This document shows positions 31,426-34,903 of a stretch of 34,903 nt of DNA, piece after piece. The notes beneath the pieces were generated by a model. It was not told where the DNA came from. It saw nothing but the letters and a program-made list of their open reading frames with translations, and did no database searches. The position numbers and the translations under genes are program-made. The stretch comes from JAPLYB01 sp964500015 (GTDB lineage Archaea; Nanobdellota; Nanobdellia; Pacearchaeales; UBA284). The stretch spans positions 1-34,903 of the forward strand of contig CAZCMN010000009.1 of the NCBI GenBank assembly GCA_964500015.1. The letters are read 5' to 3'. The stretch's first letter is position 1. Every line of letters begins with the position of its first letter.

Positions 31426-31455
31426 TGCCAGGAAAAACTTGGTTTTTCTAAGGCA
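31426..31455 (+). terminator. Hairpin after the nucleotidyltransferase gene
   Basis: TGCC plus AGGAAAAAC, loop TTG, then GTTTTTCT and GGCA. The AAAAAC/GTTTTT core matches one hairpin of the dispersed palindromic family. Placed 50 bp after the stop, it may act as terminator. Confidence 0.5.
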
Positions 31456-31478
31456 TCCTTTAATTCTGGAAAGATAAG

Positions 31479-31488
31479 TTTTAAAAAC
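31479..31488 (+). promoter_or_regulatory. TATA box of the eL33 gene
   Basis: GTTTTAAAAAC region centred about 25 nt before the ATG at 31509; leaderless spacing. Confidence 0.65.
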
Positions 31489-31508
31489 ACCCTTTTTCTT
31501 GAACAATC

Positions 31509-31772
31509 ATGAAAGGAAAAGTTTTAAGTTTTAGGAGAGGAAGGAAAACCCAAAAACCAAGACATTTTGTTTTTGAAGTTGAGGGTATAGATAGTAAGGA
31601 AAAGGCTAAAGAATTAATTGGAAAAAAAGTTATTTGGAAAAGTCCGGAAGGAAAGACACTAGAGGGATTAATTAGCTCAACTCATGGAAATAAAGGTCAT
31701 ATAAGGGCATTTTTTGAACCTGGAAAGAGTCTTCCAGGACAAGCAATAAATGATGGGGTTGAGATAAAATAA
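31509..31772 (+). CDS. rpl35ae: Large ribosomal subunit protein eL33 (L35Ae)
   Basis: An 87-aa eL33, found in eukaryotes and a subset of archaea. Family features: the N-terminal GKVLSFRRGRKTQKPRHF, then GKKVIWKSPEGKTLEGLISS, THGNKGHIRAFFEPGKSLPG and a final short strand. Length is normal. It is a single-gene unit with a leaderless-type promoter, followed by another promoter for the next gene. Confidence 0.93.
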   Translation: MKGKVLSFRRGRKTQKPRHFVFEVEGIDSKEKAKELIGKKVIWKSPEGKTLEGLISSTHGNKGHIRAFFEPGKSLPGQAINDGVEIK

Positions 31773-31801
31773 TTCTTTAATATATATGTTCTTTTTTGAT
31801 A

Positions 31802-31813
31802 ATATTTATAAAG
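31802..31813 (+). promoter_or_regulatory. TATA box of the 212-aa gene
   Basis: ATATTTATAAAG centred about 25 nt before the ATG at 31833; leaderless spacing. Confidence 0.65.
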
Positions 31814-31832
31814 ATGAGATAATAGATTTTTC

Positions 31833-32471
31833 ATGCCAAATCTTAAAGGAACTGAAGGAAGAATTATCCAAGAAATTTTTACCGGTTTTAATGCCGCTAT
31901 GCAATATGTTGTTCTTGATCCTTTTGGAATGAGGGTTCCAAATCATTTGCCTTTTTGTATTATTGATGATAATTATAATGAGGCTACAGATGGCAGAATT
32001 AGAGATGTTATGACAAAAGCAATGAAACGAGGAGCAGTTCCTAGAGGAGATTTTAGTTTAGCACATATTGGTTTGGGTTATCGTACCGATTTAACAATGA
32101 GTCATGATGGGCGGGTTGTTTTCCCAGGTTTAGAATTAGGGTTGTATAAACCAGATTTAGCTGAGACTTATTTTGCATTTATTGTTGCATCTTCAGGTAG
32201 TGTAAATTCTTTATCTCAAGAAGTAAAAGGAAGTTCAACTAGAAATTTTCATTTAATGCCATCTAGATGTGGTTTGGTTTTTGTTACTCGCAATTTAGAT
32301 GATGCTAGAAGAGTAGTTTCTATTGATCAACTTGAAAAAGATTGGGGGAAAGAATATTTAGTGCGCAGACTTGATGGTGTTTCTTCTTATGAACAAACTA
32401 GATTAGCAGAAGGACTTCATGGAAAACAAGAACTTGTTCAAGATGGTTTAACTAAACTATTTTCTCGTTAG
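31833..32471 (+). CDS. Protein of unknown function
   Basis: A 212-aa soluble protein that I do not recognise. No signal peptide, membrane helix or clear catalytic motif. It has an even mix of strands and helices, with segments LPFCIIDDNYNEATDGRIRD and LAHIGLGYRTDLTMSHDGRV. Its codon use and A/T content look like its neighbours, so no sign of recent transfer. It lies between two ribosomal genes but has its own leaderless-type promoter. Confidence 0.75.
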   Translation: MPNLKGTEGRIIQEIFTGFNAAMQYVVLDPFGMRVPNHLPFCIIDDNYNEATDGRIRDVMTKAMKRGAVPRGDFSLAHIGLGYRTDLTMSHDGRVVFPGLELGLYKPDLAETYFAFIVASSGSVNSLSQEVKGSSTRNFHLMPSRCGLVFVTRNLDDARRVVSIDQLEKDWGKEYLVRRLDGVSSYEQTRLAEGLHGKQELVQDGLTKLFSR

Positions 32472-32486
32472 GTTTTAATTAGAAAT

Positions 32487-32497
32487 CTTTTTAAATG
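32487..32497 (+). promoter_or_regulatory. TATA box of the uL11 gene
   Basis: CTTTTTAAATG centred 25 nt before the uL11 ATG at 32517; leaderless spacing. Confidence 0.65.
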
Positions 32498-32516
32498 AAC
32501 TTTCTCTACCTTTGTT

Positions 32517-33203
32517 ATGGAAATCAAATTACTTGTAGATGGCGGAGCAATGAAGCCAGGGCCTGCTTTAAGCCAGAAGATGGGGCCTTTGGGAATGAAT
32601 ATGGGCAAGATCATTGCAGATATTAATAAAGCAACATCAGAATTTTCTGGAATGAAAGTTCCAATAACCCTTGATATCAATACTAAAACAAAAACTTATA
32701 ATGTTATTGTTTCTACGCCACCTGTTTCTGCTTTATTGAAAAAAGAAATTTCTCTTGAAAAAGGATCTCCTGAACCAAATAATATCAAAACAGGAAATAT
32801 GGCTATTGAGCATATTATCAAAATTGCAAAAATCAAGGAAAAAGACATGAATGTTAATAATATCCAAAAAGCTATTTCAGCTGTTTTAGGAACCTGTGTT
32901 TCTTTAGGATTATTGGTTGAAAGCAAAGATCCTAGAGAAATAATAAGAGAAGTTGAAAAAGGAGCATATAATGATTTAATTTCAAAAGGTGTTGAAGAAG
33001 TTTCTAGTGAAAAATTGGAAAAACTTGCCGAGGATTTTGAAAAAGTAAAGAAATTACAGGCAGCCTATATACAATCTTTAGAAGCAAAGAAAGAAGCTAA
33101 GGCTGCTCCAGCAGTTCCTGCCGAAGGAACAGCACCTGCAGCTGCAGCAGCAACAGCCCCAACAGCGCCAGAAAAGAAAGAAGAGAAAAAGAAAAAGAAG
33201 TAA
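32517..33203 (+). CDS. rpl11: Large ribosomal subunit protein uL11 with Ala/Pro/Lys tail
   Basis: The uL11 core is clear: LLVDGGAMKPGPALSQKMGP, LGMNMGKIIADINKAT and the C-terminal rRNA-binding domain (IEHIIKIAKIKEKDM, then LGTCVSLGLLVESKDP). It forms the base of the GTPase-associated stalk. The usual archaeal length is about 160 aa; this one is 228 aa. The last 35 or so residues are Ala/Pro/Thr-rich (APAAAAATAPTAPEKKEEKK) and end in a Lys run, resembling the flexible hinge of the stalk protein P1/L12 but lacking its acidic, hydrophobic end. Confidence 0.93.
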   Translation: MEIKLLVDGGAMKPGPALSQKMGPLGMNMGKIIADINKATSEFSGMKVPITLDINTKTKTYNVIVSTPPVSALLKKEISLEKGSPEPNNIKTGNMAIEHIIKIAKIKEKDMNVNNIQKAISAVLGTCVSLGLLVESKDPREIIREVEKGAYNDLISKGVEEVSSEKLEKLAEDFEKVKKLQAAYIQSLEAKKEAKAAPAVPAEGTAPAAAAATAPTAPEKKEEKKKKK

Positions 33204-33495
33204 GTTTTTTAAGAAAAAGTAATTCTATAGTTTTATAACTTGTTTTGAGTTCTAATAATTGTCGAATATGGGGCTGTTGGTGCCCAAAAATCTTTTTGAT
33301 TTTTGGCACATTAAGAATTGTTTATTCTTACTGTATTCGCTTGAAAATTAAGAGATACTCAAAATTATTAAATTTTGGGTACACAGAAAATATCAGATTT
33401 TCTAGTGTTTTCGGCGTGCCAAAAACCATTTGTTTCCCTAGAAAATTTTTAATTTTCTGGGCGCTAGAAATCTTCTGATTTCTTAGCGTTTTAGC
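33204..33495. repeat. Hairpin array beyond the tRNA-Pro gene, distal part
   Basis: Gene-free stretch filled by hairpins: GTGCC...GGCAC around AAAAATC/GATTTTT (33280-33309); AAGAAT...ATTCTT (33313-33329); CTCAAAATT, ATTA, AATTTTGGG (33358-33379); AGAAAAT...ATTTTCT (about 33385-33403); AGAAAATT...AATTTTCT (about 33440-33458); CGCTA-GAAATC-TTCT-GATTTC-T-TAGCG (33462-33488). ATATGGGGCTGTTGG (33266-33280) is a third, decayed copy of the tRNA-Pro 3' end. Peptide-like phase remnants include VFGVPKTICF (plus) and TLRNQKISSAQKIKNF (minus). Confidence 0.7.
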
Positions 33496-33657
33496 ATGAA
33501 CTCAGTTCAAATCCCAAATTATTAAGGAGGATATGGGGCTGCTGGGATTCACTTGAAAAACAGGGGTTTTTCGGTGTCCCAAAAATCTAAAAGATTTTTT
33601 AGGATGAACCCAGTTCAAATCACAAATTATTAAGGAGGATATGGGGCTGCTGGGATT
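33496..33657. repeat. 54-bp direct repeat carrying the tRNA-Pro 3' end
   Basis: Copies 33496-33549 and 33604-33657 match at 52 of 54 positions and start 108 bp apart. Each holds GTTCAAAT (inverted T-arm copy), TAAGGAGGATATGG, and GGGGCTGCTGGGATT, the last 17 nt or so of tRNA-Pro on minus. Only the right copy runs on into the full tRNA. Between them lies a hairpin pair (33555-33603: GAAAAAC/GTTTTTC, then AAAAATCT/AGATTTTT), a copy of the dispersed element whose open phase reads IFGTPKNPCFS on minus. Confidence 0.85.
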
Positions 33658-33715
33658 TGAACCCAGATCACGGGTGCCCAAGACCCGAATACTAACCAAG
33701 TTATAATACAGCCCC
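33642..33715 (-). tRNA. tRNA-Pro(UGG)
   Basis: A 74-nt cloverleaf. Acceptor GGGGCUG/CAGCCCC plus A73; anticodon stem CGGGU/ACCCG, loop CUUGGGC, anticodon UGG reading CCA; T-arm CUGGG-UUCAAAU-CCCAG. The D-stem is weak (UUAU against GUAU-like). No intron and no encoded CCA. A TATA-like TTTAAATAAATAC lies upstream (plus 33736-33748). The 3' trailer begins UAUCCUCCUUA and runs into the duplicated repeat. Confidence 0.94.
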
Positions 33716-34031
33716 TCTGATAAGAGAGGAAAAAGTATTTATTTAAACCTTTTTAAAACAAATTAAGCTGTGTAATCCACGGACATATGTCACCCCCTAA
33801 AATACTTTCTTTATCGAGGATATTGATTTTATCCCAAAAGTCAGTGAGAAATAAGTGATTATAAAGACAAAACCAATAAAATGGACATTTATCAACGATA
33901 AAAACACTTAATTTTAAAAGAAATTAGACCTATGACATATGTCTCTGGCTCATACATTAAAACAAATTAAGCTAAGTTTTATAAACCATATTTTTCTCAG
34001 GTAAACATAATCAAAGCAGAGATATATAACT
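33716..34031. other. Gene-free stretch with paired repeats before eL43
   Basis: This 316-bp stretch has no supported gene. It contains the tRNA-Pro promoter, a 17-bp exact direct repeat TTAAAACAAATTAAGCT at 33753-33769 and 33957-33973, and inside it two copies of the palindrome GACATATGTC at 33782-33791 and 33934-33943. A TATA-like GTTTTATAAACC (33976-33987) precedes eL43 by about 50 nt. A small RNA in between cannot be excluded; I see no C/D- or H/ACA-box signature. Confidence 0.6.
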
Positions 34032-34256
34032 ATGACAAAAACAAAGAAAGTAGGAGCATCAGGAAGATTTGGCGTTAGATATGGAAAGACTGTTAGAGCG
34101 AGATGGGCTAAAATTGAGAAAAAAAGAAAGGCAAAACAAAAATGTCCTTTTTGCAAGAAATTAGGCTGTAAAAGAATTGCCAAAGGATTATGGGAATGCA
34201 AGAAATGCGGGAAGAAATTTACTGGCGGAGCATATGCTCTCCCTTCAGAGGATTAG
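34032..34256 (+). CDS. rpl37ae: Large ribosomal subunit protein eL43 (L37Ae)
   Basis: A 74-aa eL43, a zinc-binding 50S protein of archaea and eukaryotes. The basic N-terminus (TKTKKVGASGRFGVRYGKTV, then RARWAKIEKKRK) is followed by the zinc ribbon CPFC, then RIAKGLWECKKCGKKFTGGA. Length is a little below the usual 80-90 aa. The promoter is about 50 nt upstream, so there is a short leader. Confidence 0.94.
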   Translation: MTKTKKVGASGRFGVRYGKTVRARWAKIEKKRKAKQKCPFCKKLGCKRIAKGLWECKKCGKKFTGGAYALPSED

Positions 34257-34324
34257 TTAACTTTAAAAATTTTAATTGGACTTTAAGAGGTGTTCAGCCT
34301 CAGACTGTTTCTGAAAAAAATAAA

Positions 34325-34858
34325 ATGTTGGTAGCAGATAAATTTACAAGTGAAGTTAAAGAGGAACTAGAAAAATTAGCGAGAAAATATAACTTCGCCC
34401 CGGTATGCTTTTATCCATATTATGAATCCGGAAGGTCCATAAGTAATAGTTTGGCAAGAAGTTTTTCCAATGGTCAATTAAATGTTGGACCATTTTTTTT
34501 AGATTTTGCTGGAGAAATTTGTTATAATGTTCATCCAGAACTGTTAAGAAAATCTGCTGATTCTCTTTTTTTACATGAAAGGATTCATCATGAGCCACCT
34601 TTTAATGGACAAGAAGTTGATGATTTAGAGATAGATAGGGTTGCTTCTTTAAGATATGGCAATCCAGGAGAATATTTAGCATTAAATATCTTAATGCAAG
34701 AATATAGTACCTTAAACATTTTGAAATCAGATGAGTTATTTCAAGGCGTAAGTAAGAGAGTTTTAGACTATGCTTGGGTAGATGATGGAGAAAGAATGAA
34801 GATTCTTAAGAAAATGTCTGAAAAAAAATTCTATCGCAAAAAAAGTTTGATTAATTAG
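34325..34858 (+). CDS. Small protein with a possible HExxH metalloprotease motif
   Basis: A 177-aa protein from ATG 34325; a longer frame extends back into eL43 but has no better start. Residues 84-88 are HERIH, the zincin-type HExxH motif, followed by acidic EVDDLEID (97-104), which could supply a third ligand. There is no signal peptide, so it would act in the cytoplasm. The motif is short and may be chance; no family is recognised. Confidence 0.65.
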   Translation: MLVADKFTSEVKEELEKLARKYNFAPVCFYPYYESGRSISNSLARSFSNGQLNVGPFFLDFAGEICYNVHPELLRKSADSLFLHERIHHEPPFNGQEVDDLEIDRVASLRYGNPGEYLALNILMQEYSTLNILKSDELFQGVSKRVLDYAWVDDGERMKILKKMSEKKFYRKKSLIN

Positions 34859-34869
34859 AAAGAAATCTG

Positions 34870-34885
34870 CCAGCCTTTAGGCTGG
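34870..34885. terminator. Perfect hairpin at the window end
   Basis: CCAGCC, loop TTTA, GGCTGG, 11 bp past the stop of the HExxH gene. It shares the TTTA loop and the downstream CACAAG with the hairpin at 23-42. Confidence 0.5.
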
Positions 34886-34903
34886 AGTACTGGACACAAG
34901 ATA

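Noticed and set aside
33204..33641. CRISPR array downstream of uL11
   Set aside because: The repeats are palindromes of differing sequence with no regular spacing or unique spacers of constant length, and no cas genes are near.
33502..33699. 65-aa minus-strand ORF over the tRNA-Pro repeat region
   Set aside because: It is the translation of tRNA T-arm and acceptor sequence and of hairpins (GSNPSSPISS twice). It covers the tRNA itself and has no independent coding signal.
33643..33705. Plus-strand mini-ORF with a perfect AAGGAGG in front (MGLLGFEPRS...)
   Set aside because: It is antisense to tRNA-Pro; GFEPRS is the well-known chance translation of an antisense T-arm. The AAGGAGG is part of the duplicated tRNA trailer.
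33716..34031. A C/D-box small RNA in the gap before eL43
   Set aside because: No convincing C box and D box pair with complementary ends could be seen by eye.
34190..34324. Longer N-terminus for the HExxH protein reaching into eL43
   Set aside because: It would overlap the well-supported eL43 zinc ribbon in another frame; ATG 34325 is outside it.

Overview
This window looks like the chromosome of an AT-rich DPANN-type archaeon, probably of the Nanoarchaeota/Pacearchaeota/Woesearchaeota group. The archaeal call rests on the archaeal/eukaryotic ribosomal protein set (eL19, eL32, eL33, eL43, eS4), on aIF1/SUI1 inside the ribosomal operon, and on TATA boxes centred about 25 nt upstream of many first-gene ATGs (mostly leaderless transcripts). 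The finer placement is inferred from gene style: lysine-rich extensions on ribosomal proteins and a very large Asn/Thr-rich secreted protein.

Layout. (1) 1-12530, minus strand: a 22-gene S10-spc ribosomal superoperon, uL3-uL4-uL23-uL2-uS19-uL22-uS3-uL29-aIF1-uS17-uL14-uL24-eS4-uL5-uS14-uS8-uL6-eL32-eL19-uL18-uS5-uL30. The RNase P subunit Rpp29, common between aIF1/uL29 and uS17 in other archaea, is absent. Several spacers share sequence motifs. (2) 12691-15440: an overlapping Nudix plus unknown-gene pair on minus, divergent from a TrmB-family regulator and a GNAT acetyltransferase on plus. (3) 15459-27377, minus strand: a surface-protein locus holding a 49-aa ribbon-helix-helix regulator (not obvious from long-ORF scans), a 2959-aa secreted protein, a 199-aa stand-alone relative of that protein's C-terminal domain, a 225-codon membrane-anchored protein interrupted by one in-frame TAG, and a double-anchored 447-aa protein. 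(4) 27503-29424, minus: a protein of unknown function, tRNA-Val(UAC), and a xylose-isomerase-like TIM barrel. (5) 29525-34858, mostly plus: a nucleotidyltransferase-domain protein, eL33, an unknown protein, uL11, tRNA-Pro(UGG) on minus, eL43, and a small HExxH protein.

The most unusual content is a family of short palindromic elements. A typical copy is two A/T-rich hairpins joined by a GC-rich GGCGTGCC-like hinge. Copies lie between genes, in clusters just 3' of both tRNA genes, and once in frame inside the ribosomal protein uL23 gene. In the best copies one phase is open and would give similar peptides (core QK-I/F-FG-x-PKN). Next to both tRNAs the clusters also carry direct copies of the tRNA 3' end and an inverted T-arm copy, which looks like repeated events at tRNA 3' ends. 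Copies were found by eye; a genome-wide search would settle whether this is a mobile or mobilisable palindromic family.
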